Positions 40,129-47,843 of a DNA stretch of 47,843 bases are shown in pieces. Both the position numbers and the translations under genes were made by a program. Location of the stretch: the NCBI GenBank assembly GCA_017501345.1, contig JAFVXC010000016.1:1-47843 (forward strand), read 5' to 3'. Under the pieces are notes generated by a model. That model had not been told where the DNA came from and ran no database searches. It worked only from the letters and a program-made list of their open reading frames with translations. How positions within the stretch are numbered: the stretch's first letter is position 1; each line of letters starts with the position of its first letter. The DNA is from Clostridia bacterium (lineage in GTDB: Bacteria; Bacillota_A; Clostridia; Oscillospirales; CAG-272).

Positions 40129-42096
40129 ATGATGAAAGCATTGCACGCACGTTTTGACGGAAATCTTCTTTCCTATGGAGGAGAAGGATTTTCTCCGCAT
40201 TTTTGCTCGAACGGTGACTTCTTTCGAATGCACCTTGACTATTGTAACCCCGAAAAAGAGCGGGAGCTTGGGGTATATTCGCACGAACAGCAGCCCTCTC
40301 TGGTAGAGATCTCGGAGGGACGCATTGTGATCACCTATGACCGGGTGGTTGCGGAGGACGGAACGGTCTTTCCGATCGGCCTTGTGTTTACGGTTTGTGA
40401 GATCGAGAACGAGCTTGATTTTTCGGTAAAGATCGATAATCAGGCAGCGGTACGGATCAATGAATTACAGTATCCGATCCTTGAGACTACCCGTCTCGGA
40501 GACGATTTTACAAACGATGTTTTGTACATTCCCGCAGGACTCGGCGTAAGGGCGAAGAATCCGCTTGCAGTGGCACAAGCGGCACATTCGGAGTATCTGT
40601 CGGCGGATTATAAAAACAGCTGGAAAAGCTACCCTTATCCGGGTCCCCTTTCGATGCCCTTTCTTTCCATACAAAGCGGTGAGCACTGTCTGTCCCTTTC
40701 GCGTCGCTCTGTGGACGCCTGCCATTTGACGCTTTTTAGTCTCGGGACCGGTCCTCGTGAAGAAAAAACACCTCGCCTCATTCTCTCGGTCAGCTCGTTT
40801 CCTGCTTTGCGGGAGAGAGAAACGGTAACGTTACAGGGGTATCGCATCTCGTTATCCGATCGGGATTGGCGTGACGTGGCGGATTCCTACCGTAAATGGT
40901 CGAATGAGACCTGGCTTCTGCCCCGTATCGATCAGAACGGAAGGCTCGTCTCAAAGGAAAGCATTCGCCATATGCACGGCTGGCAACGCATCATTTTTAA
41001 GCACCAGACGGGCGAAATTTTCCACAAGTACGCGGATCTCCCCCGTCTTTACGAGGAAGGTGCGAAGCGAGGCATTCATCATATATTACTGTTCGGATGG
41101 GAAAAGGAATGCTTCAATTCCCGTGAACCGAACGCAACGACCGACGAGGCACTCGGTGGGGAAGCGGCACTGCGGGAAGCCATCCGAAAGGTCAACGAAG
41201 CGGGCGGAACCGTTGTATTGTACGCCGACGGAATGCTGATGAGCGTTACGAGTGATTTCTATCAAAACGGCGGTCATCGGTATACGAAGAAGAACGTCAA
41301 TATGATCGAATATCGGCGTGTATATAATTTTTCAAACAACGGAAACCTTCTTCGGTGGATGGGAAATACCGTGTTCGCTACCGGCTGCTTTGGAACAAAG
41401 GGGTGGCGCGATGCGCTTTCCGCTGTTGCGGACAGGAATCTCTCGCTCGGCTCAAACGGACTTTTCTTTGACGAGCTTGGTTGCGGCTTTTATCTTTGCT
41501 TTGACGAGAGCCACGAGCATGGCGCGCGGATCGACCTCGAACCGCAGCAAAGAGTTGATACCGCACGAATGCTGCGGGAAAAGCTCGGGGAGGATGCATG
41601 GTTCGGCTCGGAGTGGGCGTTTGACCGTGTCAGTACGCTGACCGATTATACGCACGGCTACGGACCGTCGCTGTTCTATACCCCCACGGCGTATCCGTAT
41701 ATGTTCCGCTATGCCTTCCCCGAGGTGAAGATCTCGAACCGTTTCGCGCACGACGAAAAGAGCATTTACAAGAAGGAACTGAACTACGCGTTCGTTCACG
41801 GTCTTATGTTCGATGTTGGTATTTACAGATGTCGCTATCAAAGCTTAGAGCAGTGCCCGAATTATATGGATCATCTTGAGGTTCTCGTTGCACTGCGGGA
41901 AAAATACGTTGATTTCTTCGTGGACGGAAGGTTCGACCTCCCTTCGATCCCGCTTCCGAAGGGTGTTTGGGGCGCGGAATATGCACTTGGAGACAAACGC
42001 ATCATGACCGTGTGGAACGATACCTCGGAGGAGTTTGTCGCAGAGGGGTATCCGGCATTGCCTGCGGGCGGGGTTGCGGTATGGGAGCTTTCCTGA
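40129..42096 (+). CDS. DUF6259 glycosidase-like protein
   Basis: A 655-residue soluble protein with an N-terminal beta-sandwich (about 1-260) and a TIM-barrel region (about 270-560) as in DUF6259 proteins, which are related to clan GH-D-like glycosidases. Possible catalytic acids lie in GLFFDELGCGF (about 443-453) and in ILLFGWEKE. A small C-terminal beta domain follows (MTVWNDTSEEFVAEGYPALP). No signal peptide, so it probably acts on an imported sugar. The start has GAAAGGA upstream. It is the first enzyme gene of the unit with the YgjV-like protein, the two isomerase/epimerase genes and GDPD. The substrate is unknown. Confidence 0.83.
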   Translation: MMKALHARFDGNLLSYGGEGFSPHFCSNGDFFRMHLDYCNPEKERELGVYSHEQQPSLVEISEGRIVITYDRVVAEDGTVFPIGLVFTVCEIENELDFSVKIDNQAAVRINELQYPILETTRLGDDFTNDVLYIPAGLGVRAKNPLAVAQAAHSEYLSADYKNSWKSYPYPGPLSMPFLSIQSGEHCLSLSRRSVDACHLTLFSLGTGPREEKTPRLILSVSSFPALRERETVTLQGYRISLSDRDWRDVADSYRKWSNETWLLPRIDQNGRLVSKESIRHMHGWQRIIFKHQTGEIFHKYADLPRLYEEGAKRGIHHILLFGWEKECFNSREPNATTDEALGGEAALREAIRKVNEAGGTVVLYADGMLMSVTSDFYQNGGHRYTKKNVNMIEYRRVYNFSNNGNLLRWMGNTVFATGCFGTKGWRDALSAVADRNLSLGSNGLFFDELGCGFYLCFDESHEHGARIDLEPQQRVDTARMLREKLGEDAWFGSEWAFDRVSTLTDYTHGYGPSLFYTPTAYPYMFRYAFPEVKISNRFAHDEKSIYKKELNYAFVHGLMFDVGIYRCRYQSLEQCPNYMDHLEVLVALREKYVDFFVDGRFDLPSIPLPKGVWGAEYALGDKRIMTVWNDTSEEFVAEGYPALPAGGVAVWELS

Positions 42097-42641
42097 GAGA
42101 TATTACCTTAAATGAGGCAGGGCAGGTGCTCGGATTATTGCTCTCCGCTGTTGGATTTTTTATTTATTCTGCTAAGACCAGACGCGGAATCCTTTCTGCA
42201 AAGCTGATCTGTGACGTGGGATATGCCGTTCAGAACTTTATGATCGGTGCTCCTACTGGGGCTTTGATTAACCTCATTTCTGTTGCCCGTGAGCTCGTAT
42301 TTTATCGTCGCGGAAGCAAAAGGTGGGCGTCGCACAGGATCTGGTTGTATCTGTTTGTTGCCTTGATGGGGTTCGCTCCTCTTATTACGTGGATGGGGAT
42401 CGTGAGCCTGTTGCCGTCAATCGGAAGTGCGGTTGCGGTCTTTGCCTTTTATTGTAGGGAGCCACACCATACGAGGATCATAGGAATATTTTCTATGATC
42501 CCGTGGCTCATCTATTGTGTCGTGATACCGAATTACGGTGTTTTTCTGACAACGGTGGTTCAGCTCGTTGCCGCAGTATTCGGTTTGATCCGCGATCACC
42601 GTGAAAAAAGGCGACGAGAGGGAAAGCGGAATAAAAATTGA
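42081..42641 (+). CDS. YgjV-family inner membrane protein
   Basis: A 186-residue membrane protein with about five or six helices (LGLLLSAVGFFIYSAKTRR, LYLFVALMGFAPLITWMGIV, LPSIGSAVAVFAFY and others). It matches the YgjV family, whose function is not known. Its ATG lies inside the last codons of the DUF6259 gene (16-base overlap in another frame), so it is probably coupled. The basic C-terminus (RDHREKRRREGKRNKN) faces the cytoplasm. A metabolite transport role for the linked glycan unit is possible but only inferred. A longer in-frame start at 41967 lies wholly inside the upstream gene. Confidence 0.85.
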   Translation: MGAFLRDITLNEAGQVLGLLLSAVGFFIYSAKTRRGILSAKLICDVGYAVQNFMIGAPTGALINLISVARELVFYRRGSKRWASHRIWLYLFVALMGFAPLITWMGIVSLLPSIGSAVAVFAFYCREPHHTRIIGIFSMIPWLIYCVVIPNYGVFLTTVVQLVAAVFGLIRDHREKRRREGKRNKN

Positions 42642-42679
42642 TTTGATCGGGAGATCGATTCGAAAAAAGGAGAGAGACT

Positions 42680-43483
42680 ATGAAGCTCGGGATCTACTAC
42701 CACTGTTGCGAGGGGCTTGACGACAGAACGCGCATTTCCTTGATGCAGAAGAACAATTTCGAATGCACCTTCCTGCACAGCAGCTCGGAGCGGCTGTATG
42801 AGGAGACGGAGCTTCTCAGGGAGGCAGGTATTTGCATTGAAAGCCTGCACGCCCCCTTCCCGACGGCGGATGGAAGAGGCATTGACGATATCTGGGAGAC
42901 GGGCGAATGGGGAGAGGACGCGCTTTCGGAGCTGCTTGACTGCTTGGAAAAATGCGTGAGATGCGAGGCAGAGACGCTCGTCGTGCATCCGACGTCGACC
43001 TGGCGACCGCAGTATCCCTCCGAGATCGGACTTCTGCGCCTTCAGCGTTTTTTCGATCGGGCACGGGAGCTTGGCGTGACGGTCGCGTTTGAGAATGTCT
43101 GCCTCTTTGAGATCCTCTCATATCTGCTCGGTCAATTTCCCGAGGCGGGTTTTTGCTGGGACAGCGGTCACGAGGGGCTCGAGCATAAGAGAATACGGCA
43201 TATGCCACTCTTTGCTTCACGGCTCAAGGCGCTTCATCTTCACGACAATAATCTGCGGAGCGGAGATCTTCATTTACTTCCGTATGACGGACAGATCGGA
43301 TTTGGCAGAGTCGTACGTCAGATCGCCCAAAGCTCGTATGAGGGAAGCGTGATGCTCGAGGTGAAGAAGAGCTGGGGACGTCTGTACGATCCGCTTTCTC
43401 CCGCAGGGTATTACGAATACGCAGGAAAAGCGGCGGCGCTGATCGACAGAAAGATCGCGGAGATCCGTGCGGAGAAGAAATGA
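42680..43483 (+). CDS. Sugar phosphate isomerase/epimerase (TIM-barrel), paralog 1
   Basis: A 267-residue xylose-isomerase-like TIM-barrel enzyme. Probable metal ligands are Glu in VAFENVC (about 140), Asp and His in GFCWDSGHEG (about 158-167), His in KALHLHDNN, and Glu in VMLEVKK. The family interconverts keto- and aldo-sugars or epimerises them with Mn2+ or similar metals. AAAAGGAGAGAG precedes ATG 42680. The next gene (43521-44318) is a clear paralog sharing blocks such as LMQKNNFECTFL and FDRARELGVT, so the two arose by tandem duplication. They may form a two-step pathway or a heteromer. Exact substrate unknown. Confidence 0.9.
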   Translation: MKLGIYYHCCEGLDDRTRISLMQKNNFECTFLHSSSERLYEETELLREAGICIESLHAPFPTADGRGIDDIWETGEWGEDALSELLDCLEKCVRCEAETLVVHPTSTWRPQYPSEIGLLRLQRFFDRARELGVTVAFENVCLFEILSYLLGQFPEAGFCWDSGHEGLEHKRIRHMPLFASRLKALHLHDNNLRSGDLHLLPYDGQIGFGRVVRQIAQSSYEGSVMLEVKKSWGRLYDPLSPAGYYEYAGKAAALIDRKIAEIRAEKK

Positions 43484-43520
43484 AATTTTTATGCCGCAGA
43501 GCGGCAAATCGGAGGTTGTT

Positions 43521-44318
43521 ATGAGACTGGGAATCAGCTGGGGCTGTTACCCCGGGGTGAATGCCGAAACGCAGATCGCCCTGATGCAGAAAAACAATTT
43601 TGAATGCACCTTTCTCGGAACCGAATCGCCGACGCTCGACGAGGATATGCGGGTCATCGGTACGACGGATATCCTGGTGGAAAACCTTCACGGTCCTCTC
43701 TCAAGAGAGACCTCGAACGTCAACGATATGTGGAGAAACAGCGAGCGAAGTGAGGAAATGCTTGCGAGACTCCTCGACGGCGTCGAAAAATGTGCACGGT
43801 ACGAGGTCCCGACGCTTGTTGTGCACGTTACGGCAGGGGCAACGCCCCCGAGACCGAACACGCGTGGCTACGAGCGCTTCGTGCAGGTCTTTGACCGCGC
43901 GAGAGAGCTTGGCGTGACGCTTGCGTGTGAGAATGTCCGTCCCTACGGAAATCTTGCTTTTATGCTTGAGCAGTTTGAGGACGCGGGCTTTTGCTGGGAT
44001 GTCGGACACGAGGCGTATGCAAGCCCCGGGAGACAGTTTATGCCGATGTTCGGCAAGGAGCTGAAGGCGGTACATATCCACGACAATATGCTCGACGGCG
44101 ACCATCATATGATCCCGTACGACGGTAAGATCGACTTTGACCGCGTTGCGCGGCAGATCGCCGAAAGCCCATACGAGGGAAGCGTGATGCTCGAGCTGAT
44201 CAGTAGGGGACACGAGATGTACGAGGCGGTCAGCGCCGAGGAGTATTATGCGCGCGCGGGAAGAGCGGCGAAGCGGATCGAGGAGAAGATCGCGGCGTAC
44301 CGCCGGAACCGAACCTGA
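43521..44318 (+). CDS. Sugar phosphate isomerase/epimerase (TIM-barrel), paralog 2
   Basis: A 265-residue paralog of the preceding gene. Ligand positions are preserved: ACENVRP, GFCWDVGHEA, KAVHIHDNM and VMLELIS. GGAGGTTGTT precedes ATG 43521, favoured over a longer frame from 43467 that overlaps the upstream stop. Differences concentrate in the loop after the first strands and around residues 105-120 (TAGATPPRPNTRGYERF here), where substrate specificity is often set. That pattern fits divergence to a different but related sugar. The gene is followed by the GDPD gene after 35 bases. Confidence 0.9.
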   Translation: MRLGISWGCYPGVNAETQIALMQKNNFECTFLGTESPTLDEDMRVIGTTDILVENLHGPLSRETSNVNDMWRNSERSEEMLARLLDGVEKCARYEVPTLVVHVTAGATPPRPNTRGYERFVQVFDRARELGVTLACENVRPYGNLAFMLEQFEDAGFCWDVGHEAYASPGRQFMPMFGKELKAVHIHDNMLDGDHHMIPYDGKIDFDRVARQIAESPYEGSVMLELISRGHEMYEAVSAEEYYARAGRAAKRIEEKIAAYRRNRT

Positions 44319-44353
44319 TCGATTATTCATTATTACAGAAGGAGACAGAGACT

Positions 44354-45142
44354 ATGTACAGAAACACGAGCTGCAGACTGCAGGCACACCGCGGTGTCGC
44401 ATCCGATGCGCCCGAAAACACAATGGCGGCGTTCCGCCTTGCCGTAGAGCAGGGGTATGACATCATCGAATTCGATCCGAAATGCACGAAGGATGACGTT
44501 TGTGTCATCCTGCACGACCGCACGCTGAACCGTACGGGACGGATCGCGGGTGAGAAATTTGGCGAGGAGCCCGTCAATATCGCAGATAAGACCTTCGCCG
44601 AGCTGTCCGACGTCGACATCGGAGAATGGTTTGACAAGAAGTATTGCGGGGAGCACATCCCGACGCTTGCACAGACGCTCGACTATATGAAGAGCGTCGA
44701 TATCGAGGCGAAGATCGACAACGTCGTGCAGAGATTTACCGAGAGCCAGATCGAAATGGTGTTCGATATAGTCGAAAAGCACGGAAACGACAAGGTCGGG
44801 CTGACCTCGACCGATCTCTCGCTCCTTGAGCGGTATGCAAAGCGCTTCCCGACGGCACCGCTTCACTTTGACGGTGACGTGACAGAGGAAAACCTCGAGC
44901 GGCTTGCGGGCTTTGCGAAGGGGCACAGGACCTATGTCTGGATGCGCCTCGAAAGCAACAAGAAAACGGCGTGGTGCAAGGCTCTGCCTGCATCAAAGGA
45001 GCGCGTGGCACTTGTGAAGCAGCACGGCTTCCTCCTCGGCATCTGGATCCTCAGGACCGACGCGGAGATGGAGGAGGCGCTGCTGTTTGGCGCGGACGTT
45101 GTCGAGACCACGGGCGGCATCAAGCCCGGGGCGGCGGAATAA
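44354..45142 (+). CDS. Glycerophosphodiester phosphodiesterase family protein
   Basis: A 262-residue GDPD-fold enzyme, cytoplasmic (no signal peptide). The catalytic pair is His in LQAHRGVASDAPENT (about 10-24) and His in VILHDRTLNRTGR (about 53-65). Metal ligands include the Glu and Asp of IIEFDPKCTKDD. The C-terminal part shows LLGIWILRTDAEME and LLFGADVVETTGG, typical of family members. The usual reaction splits glycerophosphodiesters to glycerol-3-phosphate and an alcohol. In this glycan unit the true substrate may instead be a sugar phosphodiester, which is speculative. GAAGGAGA precedes the start; a strong terminator follows. Confidence 0.9.
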   Translation: MYRNTSCRLQAHRGVASDAPENTMAAFRLAVEQGYDIIEFDPKCTKDDVCVILHDRTLNRTGRIAGEKFGEEPVNIADKTFAELSDVDIGEWFDKKYCGEHIPTLAQTLDYMKSVDIEAKIDNVVQRFTESQIEMVFDIVEKHGNDKVGLTSTDLSLLERYAKRFPTAPLHFDGDVTEENLERLAGFAKGHRTYVWMRLESNKKTAWCKALPASKERVALVKQHGFLLGIWILRTDAEMEEALLFGADVVETTGGIKPGAAE

Positions 45143-45155
45143 AGCCCTGAGAGAC

Positions 45156-45196
45156 AAAAAGGAAGGACGAGTCGACCTGACTTGTCCTTCCTTTTT
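45156..45196 (+). terminator. Terminator of the glycan unit
   Basis: A 13-bp stem AAAAAGGAAGGAC / GTCCTTCCTTTTT with T run, past the GDPD stop; the A run on the other side could also stop opposite transcription. Confidence 0.92.
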
Positions 45197-45230
45197 CGGT
45201 TTGTTCAGCGGCGGCTCGGACGAGCCCTTG

Positions 45231-45257
45231 CACCCCCACGGCACAGCCGTGGGGGTG
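45231..45257. repeat. Perfect GC-rich 12-bp hairpin, REP-like
   Basis: CACCCCCACGGC, ACA loop, GCCGTGGGGGTG, ending 3 bases before the stop codon of the minus-strand gene at 45261. No T run follows. It may protect mRNA 3' ends or be a dispersed palindrome; only one copy is present in the window. Confidence 0.7.
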
Positions 45258-45260
45258 AGA

Positions 45261-46079
45261 TCATTGCTCCTCCTCTTGAGTTTTGGCGGTAAGCTTCTTT
45301 TTCTTGATCAGAATGACAGAAAATGCGGATACAAGCACGACGACTGCTACTGCACCTATCGCTATGAAAAGCCCAACCTTTCCTGCCTCCTCTCCTTGTT
45401 TAAGAGTTTCCTCACTTTCGGTCTCCGAAACGGAGGGCTTTTGAGAAGAGGCAATATCTATGGGCTTTTGGAAACGGAACACATTGTGATCGGCGTATCG
45501 GATAAGCTTGAAACGATTCCGATAAATAAGAATGTAGAAGTATTGCCCATCAATTGATGCACACGCAAACAGATCGGAATCAGATTTGTGAAAATCTACG
45601 GTTATTGTGTCGATCTGCACGTTTGAAAGCTCAACAGGCGAGGTTAAGGGCGTAGGCGGTGAGTTGTCGGTCGAGTACGTGAATCTGTACTGTATATCGT
45701 TCACCCTATGAATGATCTCTAACAATGAATAGTCAAAATAGTATCTGATACCGGAGGAAGTCCCTTCCGTTGGATTTTTGACAAATGGGAGCGGAAGATT
45801 TGAAATAGCGCGTGCGGCCGTCAGTAGTCTCTCGGAATCTATGCAGTAAGACGCCGCGTATTCCTGTATCATCGGATCGGATTCATCGGTACACAATGCA
45901 AATTCTGCGAGCTGCTCAACCGAGTTAAAGGAAATGGATGCGGGGGGAACACTATAATTTGTATCGTTTGTCTCCGAGGTTGACAAATTACTCGGTTCGC
46001 TTGTACCGTGAACACTGAGAACACAGGAAAAACTGATACATATAGCTATGAAAATAGCATAAACGGACCGTCGTTTCAT
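45261..46079 (-). CDS. Unknown exported protein with C-terminal membrane anchor
   Basis: A 272-residue protein. N-terminal signal peptide (MKRRSVYAIFIAICISFSC). The extracellular region (about 25-220) has no family I recognise; it starts with a Ser/Thr/Asn-rich segment and later has strand-like stretches (SGIRYYFDYSLLEIIH, DGQYFYILIYRNRFKLI). A Glu-rich linker, one membrane helix (about 236-260, VGLFIAIGAVAVVVLVSAFS) and a short Lys-rich tail finish it. ATG 46079 follows AGGAGG. It begins 10 bases after the stop of the metzincin gene, so it is probably its operon partner, perhaps an anchor, substrate or inhibitor of the protease. Confidence 0.82.
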   Translation of the reverse strand: MKRRSVYAIFIAICISFSCVLSVHGTSEPSNLSTSETNDTNYSVPPASISFNSVEQLAEFALCTDESDPMIQEYAASYCIDSERLLTAARAISNLPLPFVKNPTEGTSSGIRYYFDYSLLEIIHRVNDIQYRFTYSTDNSPPTPLTSPVELSNVQIDTITVDFHKSDSDLFACASIDGQYFYILIYRNRFKLIRYADHNVFRFQKPIDIASSQKPSVSETESEETLKQGEEAGKVGLFIAIGAVAVVVLVSAFSVILIKKKKLTAKTQEEEQ

Positions 46080-46089
46080 AATTGACCTC

Positions 46090-47843
46090 CTAATGATTTC
46101 CTCCAATACGGGTATTTATAATGTAAGTACAATCACTACAATATATATTTTCTTCATCCAAAAGTTCGATACACAACTCTCCCATAATGCAAACCCGTGT
46201 TTCTTTATATGAATATTGGCATTTATCACAGTCCAAATTTTCACACTTGTCGTTTTGGCCTTTTCCGTAGCAATAATGATCGGGTGCTCCAAATAAATGG
46301 GATATTTCGTGAATAAGCGTAAAGCAACTTTGGTTGTATATCTCGGTAGCTGTTATATTAACATATTCTCCGTCACGAAAAATTGTCGTGTTATGTGGAG
46401 TAATTACAACAGAATGTCTTGAAGGAGAAGCGTCTGAACGCTCATTTCCCTCAAGAATGTGCCCCGTCCAAATGACTATCGCAGTATTAGAGGTTCCATT
46501 TCCCGTGCTATCGCGCAATGCCGAGGGGGTTAAATGTTTTTCATTGTGGGTGCATTCTTCGTCCAAATGCGAAAAGCTAATCGAACCAAATGATGTAATT
46601 CTGCAGGAATCTGCTACTGAGGTATAGTATGTGTATTGTGGAATTATGTCGATCCCATAATGCTTTAAAAGTCGTTCCGAAGTATCGATTTGATATTCTT
46701 TGATTTTAGAAAGCGCAGATTTATTCGTTTCGGAAAAACGAAGATTGAATCCTTGATCGTAATAATGATGAACATTATAGGTGTATTTGCAATAATATAA
46801 CTTCCACTCATCACAATAATTATTATCATCAGTATAGGTTGTCATAACAAGATCTGCGCCGTTCCCACTAGCGGAAGACGGAACACTGAGAGCATTTGCA
46901 CCTGAAGTGATCCCCGTGCAAACGATCTTATAATTTCCAGAATCGGTCTGCTGAAATGCCCAAGTGGAATAATCATTAAGGGTGCTTGTTTGCGTCACCG
47001 AGGGGCTTGCGGAGTTTGTCGTTATATAGCGACTGCTGTACTCCGATTGAATTTTAATATTGCCGTTTGTATCGTGGGTTAATCTCCACCGAGACTGATC
47101 GGCTCCGTGAAAGCTCCACTGCTGAATGATCGCACCTTCGTTTTGGGACGGTCCCTCTACATCCATATATCTTCCGGTTGCAACATTTTGAATGAAATAA
47201 ACTCCATCCTCGAAGAGACGATAGGTGATCGTAAGATACGCCTGCTTGGTGCTGTCCGCCTCACAAGAATATAGTAAGGCCTTATTATTAGCCGTGTTTG
47301 CGTCTTTTCTTAAAGCAACACCAAAGTTGCTTGGGCGATCAGCAAACCAACCTCTGACAAGCGATGTAATATCAAGGGCTTTGTGCACCGCTCCCACTGA
47401 CACATAGGTCGTGCGGCATGGACTAGGATCCATTCCAAAATTGGTCAATGTTGATGCTGCGCTATTCCAAGTGATACTGGCGGGAGAGATCTCCTCAAGC
47501 ATTTTATATACCGATATCGCGATTCCGCCCGTCTCCAAATTGATCGGCATTACGTGCAAATTTGCTTTCGTGATCACTGCCTCATCAGGGAGATAGGGCA
47601 TTGCCCACCAAGAATATATAATGGTATTATCGTTGATCGGAAGGAGTGTTGTCGAGTAGTAATTTGCATTCGGGGCGGTGGAGAAAATATAGGTGTCGTA
47701 GCACTGCGTCGTTTTCGTCACCGTCGGGTCGATGGTAACGGGGAAGGCGCGGTCCTCGGCGTTGATCCATTCATCGGAGGCGGTGACGGTGAGGGTGTAA
47801 TTGCCGCTACCTGCGGATGTGAGGGTATAATGCACGTCATACG
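46090..47843 (-). CDS. Secreted metzincin-like protease with DNRLRE and ricin-type domains, 5' end outside window
   Basis: About 584 residues of a larger extracellular protein; the frame is open at the right edge. Domains in order: the end of a repeat-like region (YTLTVTASDEWINAEDRAFP), a DNRLRE-type domain (about 40-205, with TKTTQCYDTYIFSTA and GWFADRPSNFGVALRKD), a ricin-type lectin domain (about 210-350, with YFIQNVATGRYMDVEGPS), and a C-terminal protease with zinc motif HEISHLFGAPDH (HExxHxxGxxD, metzincin pattern). After the motif comes a Cys-rich insertion (CYGKGQNDKCENLDCDKC) and a Met in VCIMGEL that may form the Met-turn. It probably degrades host or neighbour proteins or glycoproteins. 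The AT-rich gene overlaps no other gene. Confidence 0.88.
   Translation of the reverse strand, partial: YDVHYTLTSAGSGNYTLTVTASDEWINAEDRAFPVTIDPTVTKTTQCYDTYIFSTAPNANYYSTTLLPINDNTIIYSWWAMPYLPDEAVITKANLHVMPINLETGGIAISVYKMLEEISPASITWNSAASTLTNFGMDPSPCRTTYVSVGAVHKALDITSLVRGWFADRPSNFGVALRKDANTANNKALLYSCEADSTKQAYLTITYRLFEDGVYFIQNVATGRYMDVEGPSQNEGAIIQQWSFHGADQSRWRLTHDTNGNIKIQSEYSSRYITTNSASPSVTQTSTLNDYSTWAFQQTDSGNYKIVCTGITSGANALSVPSSASGNGADLVMTTYTDDNNYCDEWKLYYCKYTYNVHHYYDQGFNLRFSETNKSALSKIKEYQIDTSERLLKHYGIDIIPQYTYYTSVADSCRITSFGSISFSHLDEECTHNEKHLTPSALRDSTGNGTSNTAIVIWTGHILEGNERSDASPSRHSVVITPHNTTIFRDGEYVNITATEIYNQSCFTLIHEISHLFGAPDHYCYGKGQNDKCENLDCDKCQYSYKETRVCIMGELCIELLDEENIYCSDCTYIINTRIGGNH

Overview
This window looks like chromosomal DNA from an uncultured gut-type Clostridia (Bacillota), possibly Oscillospirales-like. 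The evidence is a TepA-type Clp-fold protease, PduL phosphotransacylase, TnpV, the GGGtGRT/Fe-S scaffold pair, many promoters with TTGACA-like and TATAAT-like boxes exactly 17 bases apart, strong AGGAGG ribosome sites and Rho-independent terminators. Most genes are moderately GC-rich. Several islands are visibly AT-rich: 1-2100, 12032-13800, 21676-25284, 29485-30900 and 45261-47843. These are candidates for acquired DNA. Taxonomy is inferred from gene content only.

Layout: 1-2052 holds a truncated TrkH/KtrB potassium transporter and a TnpV/DUF6809 mobile-element pair. 2190-3924 holds an Ldh-family dehydrogenase and an abutting tRNA-Met/tRNA-Glu operon, followed by 159-bp tandem repeats that copy the tRNA-Glu tail. 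4149-7549 holds a lipoprotein and a coupled pair of unknown proteins, the first with a zinc ribbon. 7604-11001 is a regulatory module: an S24-peptidase repressor overlapping an ABC-F ATPase, facing a small Cys-rich protein and an HTH protein across two face-to-face promoters. 11182-13901 is a membrane protein whose last 96 bp are duplicated on the far side of a leucine-rich-repeat gene. 13923-18926 holds an SMP-30-like hydrolase, a glycosidase-like protein and a ClC transporter.

19600-21498 encodes a GLUG-repeat surface lipoprotein. 21676-25284 is a compact AT-rich glycan locus: AraC regulator, clan GH-A glycosidase and SASA-type esterase. 25448-28423 is an apparent operon pduL - SGNH hydrolase - Fe-S scaffold - GGGtGRT protein. 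28670-30863 has tepA and a cluster of small proteins including a YidD-like protein with an added membrane domain. 31041-32596 encodes an ECF sigma factor and a membrane-anchored M23 protein lacking catalytic histidines. Both genes carry the same 25-bp promoter-like motif. 32855-39129 is mostly housekeeping: PflX-like radical SAM, SH3-like lipoprotein, cinA, pfkA and an rRNA m5C methyltransferase.

39142-45142 is a second glycan locus: AraC regulator, DUF6259 glycosidase-like protein, YgjV-like membrane protein, two tandem sugar isomerase/epimerase paralogs and a glycerophosphodiesterase. 45261-47843 holds a membrane protein and the C-terminal part of a secreted metzincin with DNRLRE and ricin-type domains.

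The strongest candidates for a new system are the ECF sigma/pseudo-M23 module with its shared promoter motif, the S24 repressor/ABC-F module with face-to-face promoters, and the 96-bp duplication flanking the LRR gene. No CRISPR array, rRNA, complete transposase or complete prophage was seen.
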